A stretch of DNA of 64,000 nucleotides. Source: Sphagnum compactum. Taxonomy: Eukaryota; Bryophyta; Sphagnopsida; Sphagnales. Location: positions 15,624,001 through 15,688,000 of the forward strand of contig OZ234494.1 in the NCBI GenBank assembly GCA_965153455.1, read 5' to 3'. Below, one piece after another: positions 25,131-37,110 of the stretch. Under the pieces are notes generated by a model that saw only the letters and a list, made by a program, of their open reading frames with translations, did not search any database and was not told the origin of the DNA. Position 1 is the stretch's first letter. Every line of letters begins with the position of its first letter. The translations under genes and the position numbers were made by a program.

Positions 25131-26094
25131 GTTCATGTTTTTCCTTTTTCTTAAATTATTTTGTACAATAGTATCTGTGTTTCTAGTGTATTATGCCTCC
25201 TTGACCTTCCTATCTTTACCTTGGTTCTTCCTCCTTTGTGACAATCTTCACACCATCCCCATGCCTTGATCAGCATTTTCCAGATTCATGACATACAGAA
25301 ATACCATACAAGCATTAGTCACATCTCGGGTCTCCTCTCTTCACTTCAAATGCAATTTATGCAACCCAAAAACTAAAAGGATTCCCAATCTTTTGATGCT
25401 CACTTAGAAACCCTACAAACATTGTCATCTGTTGTGTCTATTGAAAGAAGCAAGACATAGATGAACCTGTAATTGCATCTATTCATTTTGATTGTAGCAT
25501 GACATAAGATTCCAGTGGGCTGAAGGAGCAAGAATTACACAGTGAAACCTTTGGTATGTTAAGGCAAAACTGTTATTATAAGAATCTATATCCTGAGTTT
25601 CTTCCGCATTGGGAAGACCCAATCATGCTGTTGACTAGCACAACAGCATAAAATATATATGTATATTATACTCTCATTCAGATGCAGAAAGGAGAAACTC
25701 CATACAGAAATGCTGTACAATCAGTGAGTCTGTACAGCAACAGAATTCCAACTTAAGGTCTTTAAAGGACTCTCCACAACCATGTGCAACAAACTAGAAC
25801 CTGAATGCCCTATTTATGTTGTCCCGGGCAAAGGGGGGGGGAAGCGATCTTTACACAACCTGCAAACAAATTGCTTGAAAGGAAATGAGTCTTAAATTAA
25901 GAACCTGACAATCCTTGTCAGTCAGGGCTCTTTAATTCTCCTACTTCCCCACATAGCTGCAAAATTAGAGGTCTACATTACATTAGCCGCATGATCCCAC
26001 TCTAGCCTGATGACCAGTCAGAAAATTGCCTCCAGAAATACTAACCCTCTGGAAGCTTGCAGACAGAAGGGAGACAACATTTGAGAAAATAAAA
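25131..26094. other. Convergent 3' flanks of CFAP65 and ARF
   Basis: About 960 bases separate the stop codons of two convergent genes and probably hold both 3' UTRs. A G-run lies at about 25836-25843. No further gene is seen. Confidence 0.5.
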
Positions 26095-29000
26095 CTACTT
26101 TGTGCCAGGCATCAGTGGTGATGTTGTATCTTGAAGATCAGCTTGCACCTCATCCTCAGAGCCTCCCTCAATGGTGGGAGACAATATCTTCAAACTTCTT
26201 ACACAGCTGCAAAACTCCCTGTTGCACACAAGTAGGGTAAGGAACATCAAAACAAGACAGAAAACAATGAAAGACACAAAAAAGCCAAAAAAAGGGTAGA
26301 AAACTCCTACCCCCAAGGGTCATCCCCAACCAGGAGGACATCTCCTTCATGGTCTGTATAAACCAGCTGCCACTGTTTGGCAGGAGTTTCAAGCTGGCCG
26401 TGCAAGCTGAACATTTGTTCCAGTGCTCGCCTCAACTCAGTATAGCTCTCATATCTGGTCAGATCAATTGAGCGGCCTGGTTCACCCTGCTTGTGAACCT
26501 TGATAAAGCTTCGCACAGGAAAGGATGGCAGCTTCATAACTGCACCACTCTTCACAGCCAACTCTTGAGAATTAGAGCCCCCAGAGTTTGTTGGGCCTGA
26601 TGATAGGGGCTCCACATCCATCTCTGACTCTTTGGGCAAATCTGCAGATGGGGCAGGGTTTGGAGCATTGTCTCCATTAAGAGCAAAGCCAAACAGTTTG
26701 CACTGTGGCTTTGATGGTGGTGGTGTGGGTGCAAGAACCTTTCCTTCCTGATCCTCCCAGCTAGGAAAGAACTCTCCTCTTGCTCCCAATGACCAAGACA
26801 AAGATGCTGCAGCATCAGGGAAGGCAGAAGTTGCAGGCCAAATAGGGGCAGGGGAGGATGGATGCTCACTCTCAGGCACAGAAGGCACGTGTGGCAGGTT
26901 AGAGGGCCATGGCAGTTTCATGGTTGGGTCCCAGATACTTGAAGAGTTGACTGAAATCTGCTTGTCTTCACTTCCATACCAAGGCTTGCCATAGCCAGTT
27001 GAAGATAGTCGAGGACTAGGACTGTCTTTGTGTTCCTTAGGCTCTCGCAAATAGTTTTGAACACATAGCCGGAGGTGCTCCTTCTCTCTCTCTACTTTGT
27101 GTTGCGATGGTTCGCGGGTGAGGACTCCGGTGAAATCAGCCCTTGGCAGACCATGTGGAATCTCAACCCCTGGACAGATCTCAGGCTGCCGCATTGGGAG
27201 CCAGCCTTCTGCTCCTGTTCTGTCCTGTCCCATCAAAGGTGTCTTGAGGACTTCTTCACACTTTACAGCTCTACCAGAAAGGCTCCAGGATGTGCCACCT
27301 TCCTCATCCTCCCGCAGTTTCAGACCCCCCTGGTCGTGAACAAGAACTCTTGCTAGCTTGGTGGAATGAAAGGACTCTGGAGTGTTTCGGCATGTCACTG
27401 CCACACAGAAACACTATATAGCTCAGCAGCTTTCACCTACTAATCATGTCTGCCACAGCAAACAACTGTGCAACTGTCACATACTGATGCAGGTCCCTTC
27501 TACAACTTTCAAGGGAAGAAATATGATGGAATGTTGTGTGCATACTGGAAATGGAATCATACCAAGGGTAGGTCGGACTGGTCGCCTCTTCTGAGAAGGA
27601 TTTTGTCCCAGGGAGGGCGGGGGCAGAGTTGCAACAGAGTTGAAAGGCTCTATCTCCCATAGAGATGCCCTTTCATGCCTCCCACTAGCAATGGACTCAT
27701 CCCATTCTACCTGCCACAAAAGATTATATCCAGTATTAGATTTGGACTACATTATAATTTAATGGAAGCACCGAACAAGCCTGAGAATGATGTAAGAACA
27801 CAGATATGCACTATGTGATGCAATACGGTATGTGATAGGCTTGTACCTTCAGAGATCGCCAATATGAATTAGGCCATCTCACAGGGTCAACATCACCTAT
27901 ACCAGTGATTGTCCCTGCATACCTGGAACAAAAAGGATACAACATAAGTCGACCTCAAAGCTTGCAAAGACCAACCAGAAAAAATCAGGAAGAATCTTGT
28001 TCAACTGAGGGCCACACTTGAATTACCCCACGCTCAGGGCCAACTCAAATTACCTCCTCTCTGTTGAATCTTCGGATTCAAACCTCATCTTGAAGCGCAT
28101 TCCAACTGAAATGGTGCTATTAATAGCCTTCATATACTTGTGATATGGGATGACAAATTCTGAGGAACAGGTGCTGCACACTCAACAGTCAACACTTTAG
28201 CCTTCAATGTGCATACATTACCTCCATCAAGGAAGCTGAGAATGGAAAAGTAGGGACATGAGAGTAATATTTTAGCTGAGTCAAGACTTGGACAACAGAC
28301 CTGGGGTGATAGATTACACTAAAGCGAAGCTTCTCTGTGGCAGCATGAGCAGCTGTTGCAAGCACACCAATGTGCGTACTCTGGTTTGAAACAACCATAC
28401 TGGGGGCATCTTGCTGTTGCTTCAGAGCGCGCCTGACTCCTAACCTGAGCTGTTCATTCTCCCCACTGAACAATGAAGTAGTTAGGCATAAGGTAAAACT
28501 CCAGACGGTGAAATGGTGATCTGGAGTTGACCTTCACTTACCGGAGGAAAAGGACAGAATCTCCTGCAACAAGCCGTTTGCTACTTACAAACACACTCCA
28601 GCCTGTAGTAAGCAGATGACGGCGTGGGTGCCCTGCACATAGACCATGCTCTAGCATATTTTAAGTTCTCTTCCAAGCAACATTGAACTTTTTCTATAGC
28701 CCATGTCAATTATCACTTATCACAACAAAAATCATAATTCATCCTCCACGAAAGACATCTCATAAAACAAATAAAAATTAAACCAAATGACAGAAGCCAG
28801 TGAAATAGCAGCATAGTGTGCAAGATGGTTGAGATACCTCGATAGATGTGTCGGAACTTCCACTCCACACCATGTACATCCTTTGCTACCAACTCCTGAC
28901 AAGGTGGATTCATAGTGTAGTCCTGCAGCATGCAGACATCGAGTGAATGTTGATAACAAAGTTCAATAGCTTGCATTTGTATTTCCAAATGAAGTCTTCA

Positions 29001-30076
29001 AGAGAAGAATCACTAGCAGCATGCAGCAGATGTGAAGTTTATATCTTTACCAGTTCAGGGAGACACTCTTCAGCTGCTCTCCTGGGGACAGAGAATCCTC
29101 CATGTGTGCTAGTGTCACTTGCTGTCAATGTCTTGCAAAATGAGTTGCTTTTCCTCTCCACAGCTGGTGGGGGTTCTTCTGCAACTAAGGGTTTCTCACT
29201 CTGCCATAAAACCAGAAAAGAATAATCAGGAAAGGATACACCAGATGACTTCAGAGAAAGAATATGACAATGATTGCTTCTGCATGGGTGGTCAAGCCCA
29301 TTTGAAAGAATGCATACCTCACGAACTGGTGTGAGGTCCATCTGGGCATACACCTTGTCAGTGTCAGGATGTGCCTGTTAGAGATACCACCCACATGTTA
29401 GAAATGCATTCAACTTTCACCCTATGGTACTACTCGTAAATGCAAACTGAGAATCGACGCACCATGAGGGTAATATCTGTGAGTCGACACAGAATGTGTG
29501 GTGGGAGATTATATTGTGGGATAGGAGGTTGTACTGCTGCCTGTGGTGTACAATTGGCAACCTGCACAGCATAAACAAGAAGCGTCAACAAAAAGTGTTT
29601 CTTTCTACATTTCAACAAAAAAACCAATGACGATGCTTGAGCACTCATGTACAGAGTCATAGTCGCCAAAGCAGACTCTACCTGCTCGAGATGGCCTTGT
29701 GGCCAGTAGACAACAAGGCTGTTCACTGGAGGCAATGATATGAGGGGCCCTGCGCATGCATGCCAAAGCTCTGAATCTAGGTCTTCATTCCCTGCACAGA
29801 GCGAAAGAGGGGGGGTGGTTTCAGACAACAAAAGAAAGTGAAGAAGGTGCAAGCAAAGGCGAACTTGGACCCCAATGTGTGCAAAGGGCACACACCTGGA
29901 ATGCCAACTGGTGATGAGTCAGATGATGAGGGAAGAGGGCACTGAGACATTGGGGGTGAGATGTGTTGTTGCAGTGCCACTACACCACTGCCACCGCCAT
30001 TGCTTGACCTCATCGTGGCGACAGCAGCAGCAGCAGCAGCACCTGCTGGAACCCTGAAGTTGCTTTCAGACATCAT
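26095..30076 (-). CDS. ARF: Auxin response factor, B3 and PB1 domains, mixed class A/B
   Basis: Nuclear transcription factor that binds TGTC-type auxin response elements. Exons, 5' to 3' on the minus strand: 30076-29896, 29791-29682, 29561-29463, 29374-29318, 29200-29051, 28922-28838, 28632-28542, 28465-28301, 28173-28054, 27922-27847, 27710-27563, 27397-26311, 26218-26095. Phases agree; 830 aa. After an Ala/Ser/Gln-rich start comes the dimerisation segment ([17 protein letters not shown]). The B3 domain is at residues 170-272 ([39 protein letters not shown]), then the ARF ancillary domain ([20 protein letters not shown], residues 362-381). A Pro/Ser-rich middle region with [11 protein letters not shown] follows, then PB1 from residue 725 with both the Lys face (KVHKQG) and the acidic OPCA face ([15 protein letters not shown]). 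It is not class C. Start: the ATGATG at 30076-30071; the upstream in-frame extension has no ATG. The leader carries uORFs. Confidence 0.95.
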
Positions 30077-30147
30077 TTTCGAAACCCTGTGTGTTCCAGA
30101 TTTGCATGCTCTCTGTTTACCAGAACTGGGCGTAAGCACCTAACCAT
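30073..30147 (-). promoter_or_regulatory. ARF uORF 1, stop overlaps ARF start
   Basis: A 24-codon frame begins at ATG 30147-30145 and ends at TGA 30075-30073. That TGA overlaps the ARF initiation codon ATG at 30076-30074, forming ATGATG. Such coupling favours reinitiation or leaky scanning. uORFs are known to control several land-plant ARF mRNAs. That this stretch is exonic is assumed from its contiguity with the first coding exon. Confidence 0.65.
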
Positions 30148-30205
30148 GGGATGATTCTTGTTGTTGTTTCCTAACCCTGTCTACTGCAGCAAGAAGCCGC
30201 CTCAT
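30140..30205 (-). promoter_or_regulatory. ARF uORF 2, overlaps uORF 1
   Basis: A 21-codon frame runs from ATG at 30205-30203 to TAG at 30142-30140. It overlaps the start of uORF 1 in another frame, so a ribosome that translates it misses the uORF 1 start. It is real only if the leader is unspliced here. Confidence 0.5.
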
Positions 30206-31260
30206 GACTGCAGTTCCCTGCGACAGCCACACTCAGCCAATCAAACACAGCTTTCACGACCTTCGTTTGTTGATTTCCAAGGAATAGGCAACAAGAAAAA
30301 CAGTCACTACAGCAGCAGCGACTAATTGCACACGCCACAGGTCGTTAATGGCCTACCACGATCACAGACCTTAAAACTCTACAATTTGCAAAACTAGCTG
30401 TGTCTAGTAGACCTGTTGCTAGACAAGCGCATCCTCCTACGCTCTGACAACACATGCGTAACTCCAACAAGCACAATTCCCCTCCTGTTGCACAACAACG
30501 CCCGAACGCACCTGGTCCGAGACGAGATAACAACCATCAACACACAACCGCGGCCGCTCCTCTACGTCCTCCCGTTTTCGCTCCTCCAGAACGCCACAAA
30601 GAAACACACGGAAAACACACACACACTCAGTCCCGGCCAGGACGAAGAACGCCAGGTAGAAAGCCTCCTAAAGACACAAACAAACCAAAAAACAAAGAAA
30701 AAAACGCAGTGCAGAAGAAGCAAGAGACGAACAAGAAGCAACCAAACGGTGAGAGAGAGAGAGAGAGAGAGAGGCGTACAGGAAGTTGTTGTGCGAAGTT
30801 GTGGAAGGCCACAGACACAAGAAACGACGGCGGACGGGGACAGACCACTGCAGCACAGCAGCAGGCAGGCAGCCGCTTGTCAGCCGACCCGCGGTAGCAG
30901 CAGCAACAACCAGAAAAACAAACAACAAAGGCCGCGACTGCGAGCCTTGTGGCAACAACAAGCGACGAACGTACCACCGGCACCACCACCGCTGCTGTTG
31001 CTGCTTCTGCTATGGTGTGTGTGTTTTGCCGCAGACGCGAAGGGGGCGAAGAAGGAAGGACGACACACAGGCAGCAGGGACAAAGAGAAGGGGAATTGTA
31101 GGCCAGTTCCGACAAACTCCCCATTGTAGGGCCAAAGCCCACCACCACCTGACCTGAACCACGTACTTTGGTAGGTCCCCCCCCCCCCCCCCCCCGCCCC
31201 CCCCAAAACACTTTTCACACACCACTTCCCTGTCGGTAAAACTAGGAACGCCACCCAGGG
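30206..31260 (-). other. ARF leader and promoter region
   Basis: GC-richer than the surroundings. Holds a (GA)n tract at about 30751-30774, a further possible upstream frame ending at 30345, and a C-homopolymer at 31177-31204. Long overlapping open frames on both strands are low-complexity (Gly/Pro or Arg/Lys/Thr) and are not believed. No TATA element is evident. Confidence 0.5.
31177..31204 (+). repeat. C homopolymer tract
   Basis: Nineteen C, one G, then eight C. On the minus strand it is an uninterrupted-G-type tract upstream of the ARF gene. Confidence 0.95.
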
Positions 31261-33240
31261 TAAATTAATAAAAAGCCCACTGCAAAATACCGTATACCCC
31301 CCCCCCCCAATGGCCTATAAACATACAATTTCCACCCCAAAACCCAACTAAAAATTTACTTCCAAAGTGGGGGAATGATGAAAACAAAAACACACACACA
31401 CACACAACAAAATGGGCCATCGATTAATTATTCTCTTCCATTTGTGCCCTCCAAAAAAAACACAAAATGGGCCAGGCCCCTACTTCCAAAATGGGGGAAA
31501 AAAACAGGAAAAAAAAAACACAAATTGGGTCAGGGCCAGGAAGGATTTTGTTTCAATGAATTTTGTGAGTAAAGTCGAGTGGGTTAGGTATTAAATGGCG
31601 CCGTATACTGCGTGGCAACTCCTATACCTACGTACCCAGAACAGCTTTTTCTCATCCACTACGATCCGGGTGCGGGCGGCCGCCCCAACCGGGAGCTGAC
31701 ACCAGTAATGTAGTAGTATCTGTCAGGGGCGTCGAGGCTCCAGTGTGTTTTTTTTTAGGAATTTTTTAAGGTAGCTTAAGTGGGGATCTTCCAGAAAAAT
31801 GGTGATCTTCCTGAGAGGATTTAGCCAAATATGGTTATAACCCAGATATGAAGTACAAATCTTTAATCACAAAAAAAAAAATATATATATATATATGGGT
31901 GTATTTTTATTTTTTCTGGTGCAATTCATTGCTTTCAGATTTGGCTGATTTTAATTTAATTTTAAATTTTTTTGGGAGTGTTCAAGGGCGGTCCCACTGG
32001 CTTTTTTTGCTTGGGTTTTGGAGGCTGGAAATTTGGATTGTGTGTCTGGCTGGCTGGCTGGCTTCCCTCTCCATGTTTGCATGGAGTTAAAAATGGGGAA
32101 AACAAATTAAGGAGGTTTTTAGGTATCTGTGAAAGAGTTTGTCTCTCTAGGGATTTTGCTTGCAGGTTCTGGATGAAAAGTTTTTTTGGCAAACCTCTTC
32201 TGGGATTGGGTCTGGTCCTAGGGTGGTGAGACTACTCAAATTCCGGGCTTCATTCTTACCATTTGTACAGTTCCCAGAGAAAGACAACGAATCTGAAGAA
32301 GACAATGGAGAGTTAATTCTAACTAGATGATGAGAAGACAATAAGAACATGGTACAAAGAAGAAGCAGCAGCTGTGGTGAGCAAGAGAGAGAGAGAGAGA
32401 GAGAGAGAGAGCTAGCTTTCCGAAGGATTATGCCAAAGTAAATAAATTATGGGTAATGTTCATTTTTGTGAGAAAAAATCTCTGTAGCCTACTTACATTC
32501 TAAGATGACTCAAATTATTAAGAGAGCATCTCCATGAGCCTTTTTTCTTTTCAATGGCGAAATTCGACCAAAATGAGATTAAAATAAATTTCATATTTTA
32601 AAAAAAAGAAGTGATTTGGGAAGTTTTTAATCATCTGACGTGTGTGGGAAAAAATATCAAAATAGCCAGATTTCCATTTTTTTTTAATGGAGGCAACAAA
32701 AATATAGAAAAATCAGTAAAGATTATATCTAGTTTATATTTTATATACTTGGCTAAATCTTCCTAACGATGATCGTCACTTTTTTATGTATACTACTACT
32801 ACTACTACTACTGATGACTGCCACTTTTGCAACAAACCAAAATTCCTGAAAAAAATACTCATCTCTATCCAATACCACATAAGTTATTTGGGCCTCTATG
32901 GGGGGTGTTGGTGTGTTTAACACTTCCACATAAAGTATTTAATTATTCCCCCATCTGCACCCATAAACATGAAAAAGTGTAGGTGAGATATTATTTAAAA
33001 TGTCACCACCTCGGCCAATCATTATGACTGGCCAATCAAGAATAATCATTTCCTTTTACTCACCCTCTGCGCGACACTTGTATACAACGCATATATGCAG
33101 TTCTGCACTATTTGAATGCTATACTTTATCCAAAATGTTGTGTATAGGCCATTTTATTGGTTGGGAGGAGGAGAAAATATATTAGGTTTGATTGATGGGG
33201 GCGGGGGGAGCTGGTTTGCAACTTTTGGTTTGTCCTTGGA
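31261..33240. other. Intergenic DNA with microsatellites
   Basis: Contains a C-tract at about 31298-31307, (CA)n near 31389-31404, (AT)n at about 31880-31896, (GA)n at 32386-32410 and (ACT)n at about 32791-32812. No coding segment is recognised. Confidence 0.6.
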
Positions 33241-33700
33241 ATCTATCCATGAAGCAAGGTAGTTTGTTTTGTTTCATTTTGTCATCATGCTCAGATCTCT
33301 TAGATCATGAGGTTTCACATTGCACTCACTCTTGGTATCTTTGAGAAGCTCTTGATGAGTAGGGGTGCATGCACTTTGGTTTCAGATTGTTTGGGACTAT
33401 GGTGTGAAAGCTATTCATTATTGAATCATTTTCTCAATGAAAATTAAATAAAATCCAAACTCAAAACCATATTGAAATTTGCAAGCCATTCATGGCGTTG
33501 TTGGAAAGCCCTTGGTGAATCAGATTTAATAGAGTTTATTTCACAATTTTCAGAGCTAAGCGGGTGTGGAAGATATCCATTTTCTAATGGATTTTGTTGC
33601 TGAAAATTCAAACAAACTGCAAAAAATTGGGTTTGGAAGGAAAAAATCAACTGAACCCTCAATGTGTTCACACCTGGGCCAAGTGCACAGGGCTAGACTA
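33241..33700 (+). repeat. Dispersed repeat family A, copy 2
   Basis: Counterpart of 15961-16410 in the same orientation, with about the same length and word order. It ends in the shared GGGCCAAGTGCACAGGGCTAG-like terminus (copy 1: TTGGCCAACGGCACAAGCCA). Confidence 0.7.
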
Positions 33701-34500
33701 GTATATATAATTTGAGCTTGCCATTGCTGCACACTATTAGCAACAATCAACTATTTAAATTTTTTTTAATTTTTTCATTTATTTATGTCAATGTCAAATA
33801 TAATTTAAATTAATTTACATTTCATGGAAATAAAAGACACATGTTAATTTTTTTTCAAAAATCCATGTTGATAGTTATAAAATGCAGGTAGTTATTAAAA
33901 AATGGGTGAGAAATAGTTATTATGAAAGTTAATAGAAAAAGAAAGTAGTCATGAAATAGTTAAACTTGAAAATGTGACAGTAATTTCTGAATTTGGGGCC
34001 AATTATGGCATTGTTGTTGGAATGGTCCAGGGATGACCATACGACCAAAATGATCGTATAAAAGCGACATCTAAAACTTTTTGCAAAGAACCCCATATAA
34101 ACCAGTTCCTTCGTGAGTGAAATTTTAAGAAGTTGTAGATAATAATTAAGCGGAAGATTATTTTGGTCCATGTATATAATAATAAAAAAGAATACAAAGT
34201 GCCCATCATTATCATTATCTGGTTTAGTGGGATTTGATAATAAATGGTGACTGCACAATCACTCCCTTGCTGCAGCAACAACACTTCTGTTGTTGCTGCA
34301 GTACTTTTATTCTTTGTATTTGAGAAAGAAGGGGGCGGGGCGGGGCGGGGCGGTACCCTCCTTATGACAAGTCCAGAGAGAGATTGTGTGTCACAGAGGA
34401 ATCTAATATTTGGCCAAATATTTGGGCTCAAGGTCGCTGGCCGGCAGACAAGCCAGATCCTCCTTCACACATTTTGCCTCTCTCTCTCTCTCTCTCTAGC
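33701..34500. other. Intergenic DNA, no gene seen
   Basis: AT-rich. It holds a GGGGCGGGGCGGGGCGG run at about 34333-34352 and a (CT)n tract at about 34481-34498. Around 34263-34303, GCTGCAGCAACAACA and its inverted partner TGTTGTTGCTGCAG form a short hairpin. Confidence 0.5.
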
Positions 34501-34705
34501 TTTCATCCAGAGTGCTTACTACTCTTTCCTTCCTATATGCAAAAACAATTAACCCATCTTGTTGTCATGTTTCATCCAGAGTGCTTACTACTCTTTCCTT
34601 CCTATATACAAAACCAATTAACCCATCTTGTTGTCATGTTTCATCCAGAGTGCTTACTACTCTTTCCTATGTTCAAAACCCATGAACCCAACTTATTGTC
34701 ATGTC
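34501..34705 (+). repeat. 69-bp tandem repeat, three copies
   Basis: Units start at 34501, 34570 and 34639 with TTTCATCCAGAGTGCTTACT. The first two are nearly identical and the third is degraded near its end. The unit length is a multiple of three, but no gene context supports coding. Confidence 0.9.
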
Positions 34706-34720
34706 ATGAGTGCGTTGCCT

Positions 34721-34903
34721 GCTTTCCAGGGAAGTTGTATGTTTGGTGCGACATAAAATGGGCGTCAAGCAAGCAAAGGGCAAGCAAAATGAATGAGCTA
34801 AATTCTTTCCTCTTTCCAAGGAAGTCGTATGTTTGTTGGAACATGCAAAGGGGTGTCAAGGAAGCAAGCAAGGGCAACCAAAATGAATGAGTTAAATTCT
34901 TTC
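34721..34903 (+). repeat. ~90-bp tandem duplication
   Basis: Two units start at 34721 and 34811. They share CTTTCCANGGAAGT, GTATGTTTG, the AAGCAAGCAA block and AAAATGAATGAGNTAAATTC. Confidence 0.85.
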
Positions 34904-36734
34904 TTCCGACAGAGGTACCACCCATTTGTATAAAATGACACATTTCAAGCGGCTCAGAAATTTCAGGATTCTTGTTTCTAAGCACAACCCAACCAAAATC
35001 CCTCATTCTCAGAGAGGACAAAGAGTACTACTACAACATACTTGACTGGCAGGCTGCGAACATCTTTTGGCAAAGCTTGAGATCTCTTAGAAACCCACCA
35101 AGGATCAACAGCACACACAATCTATCCGTTTTCTTAGATTATCATGGACTTTAAAAAAGGACTTTCTTCTAATTGCCGTGATTTTAGTGCTCTTAGAACA
35201 CACTCATGTTCAAAATCACATCTGCACGGTCATCCCAGATCCCTTTCACAGAGAGTGTAGTAGCCTAGTACCTTACCAACAAGTGCAGCTTTTTTTTGCC
35301 TCATCTCAAGGTTTCCCCAACTTCAAAGGACCACCTTCTTCGCATGTCCCCCGAATTCAATCACCAACCTTCAAGCACACTAAGCTGAAGTGAGAGCTGA
35401 CCTGATTGTTCCTCTCCTTTATGTGAAAGGAAAAACAAAAAATCACAAAGGCAAGCAAAACCCATTGTTTCATCATCAAAACAAAGAAAGAAAAAATTCA
35501 CCCAATCTTCAAAACTTCTGAATTATATTTTAAGCACTGTGAAGATCTGCTCCAAATTTGTTTGTGTAATTTGGAGGACGTAGTACAGATATCCGCAAAT
35601 TCATTCACTGTGTCTTCACCCTGTCTTTGGGCCTCCTTTCACCCACTAACCCCTCTTTTAGTGGTATCCATAAAGTAAGGAAATTTTTGTCAAATTTTAT
35701 TGATCTAAGCAAATCTAGTGTGTTTCTTTTACTCCGCTGCCAAAATGCACTCATTTTTTTCATAGATTCCCTGTATATCCAGCAGGTATCCGCCCAGTAT
35801 CCGTCAAATAGCAAGGGGGGAAAAAATGGAGCAAGTTTTTAGGCTCATTAAAGCTCCTGGCCTCCTTGGGGCATTACCGTACACTTATAATCCTAGCCCT
35901 TGATGCGGAGCACAGTCCTGCCAAGGAAGAAAAACATAATGTGGTCCCCAAATTTTATACTATCTAAAACAAATGATTTGGTAACTTTCTCCAGAGGATC
36001 AATCCCTGCCATTTTCATTAAACAAAATTAATGATAAAAGCGTAAATGAATCTGTAAGCCGAAGCAAGCAGCAGAGGATAACCCTAATTTTTATTTTTTC
36101 CCTTTTTTCAGAATAAATGTTCTCATCCGGCAGCTCGAATCAAGGGGGGGGGGGGGCGGGGGGGGGGGGGGGAGAGAGGAGATACCCGACCCTTTTATGT
36201 CACACTTTCCGGTCATTTGTTGGGGGAATAAAGGGGGACAAAAGTAAGTCTTTCCCCCACCCCCACCAGCAGAGGCCCAATAAAGTTTAATAAAAGATGG
36301 GGAATGGAATCATAACATCGGGTAGCTAAAATAATACAAGTCGAATGTAAATGACAAAAGTGCATACAAACCATCATACCCCCGGCTGCTGCTGGTGCTT
36401 CCCCTAACCCACTGTCCCGTGTCCCAAACCCCCAAAAAGATGGGCTCTTGCACATCAGATCACAAGGCTGCATTGCATTATTTACGATGCCAGAGCAAAG
36501 AAATGCAAAGAACAAATGAGAAATCCCTCCTCTCCCCCCCCCCCCCCCCCTTAACCCCAACCGGGGTTGCCATAACTTATAATTTTTAAACATAAGAAAA
36601 TTGAAAAACAGAATAAAATCTCACTAACAATTTCATACTTTTTGGAAGAATTGAGTGTGAAGAGAGGAGGACAAAGCAAACCCCTGCAGTTAACAACTAA
36701 TTCAATATGGAATGTAATAAGTAGTACATACTAG
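34904..36734. other. Intergenic DNA with G and C tracts
   Basis: Holds a repeat shared with 46577-46665 (listed), a decayed GGTATC element near 35767-35862, a G-run at 36144-36172 broken by one C, and a C-run at 36534-36550. No gene is recognised. Confidence 0.5.
35612..35705 (+). repeat. Dispersed repeat family E, copy 1
   Basis: TTCACCCTGTCTTTGGGCCT followed by CCTTTCAC, CCTCTTTTAGTGGTATCCAT and AAAGTAAGGAAAT matches 46577-46665 with few changes. Confidence 0.8.
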
Positions 36735-37110
36735 TGGTGTTGTTGGCTGGTTATTGAGTTTTGACTTGATTATCAAGCCGGTTATTAATAACCCCATCAC
36801 CCCCGTCTCAATAACCTCATCACCCGATACTCAAATTTCAAAATCTAATAACCTGCCTGGATGACCTGGTTATCACTCGGGTGGGTTGTCCATCCTGAAA
36901 TATACTAAACACTTAAATTGTGGTAAGAATCTTTTTAAACATAAAGAAAGAAAGAAAGAAAAAATCTTAATTTTTTTACAAAACCCTGTATCTGATTAAT
37001 AACCAGCAAGATAACCAGTGATAATCAATTGGTTATTTGATAACCTATCCCTATGCATTTAAAGTGGTTGTTATTCAAAAGTATTGATAATTTAATTGGC
37101 ACCCAATTTT
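36735..37110 (+). repeat. ATAACC-rich dispersed repeat (family C), copy 1
   Basis: Dense GGTTATT / AATAACC words in both orientations. It shares GTTATTGAGTTTT, AATAACCT and GATACTCAAATTTCAA-like words, in the same order, with 61726-62165. Confidence 0.6.

Noticed and set aside
30077-30139. In-frame upstream extension of ARF
   Set aside because: It would need a GTG start, and the stretch is better explained as the uORF-bearing leader.
30416-31129. 237-codon + strand ORF and 194-codon minus ORF at 30627-31211
   Set aside because: Both lie over the ARF leader and promoter, are driven by GA, CA and C tracts, and encode low-complexity Gly, Pro or Arg/Thr stretches without any domain.
34384-34890. 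168-codon ORF across tandem repeats
   Set aside because: Open frame follows from repeat units whose lengths are multiples of three; no domain and no gene context. Kept only as a repeat.
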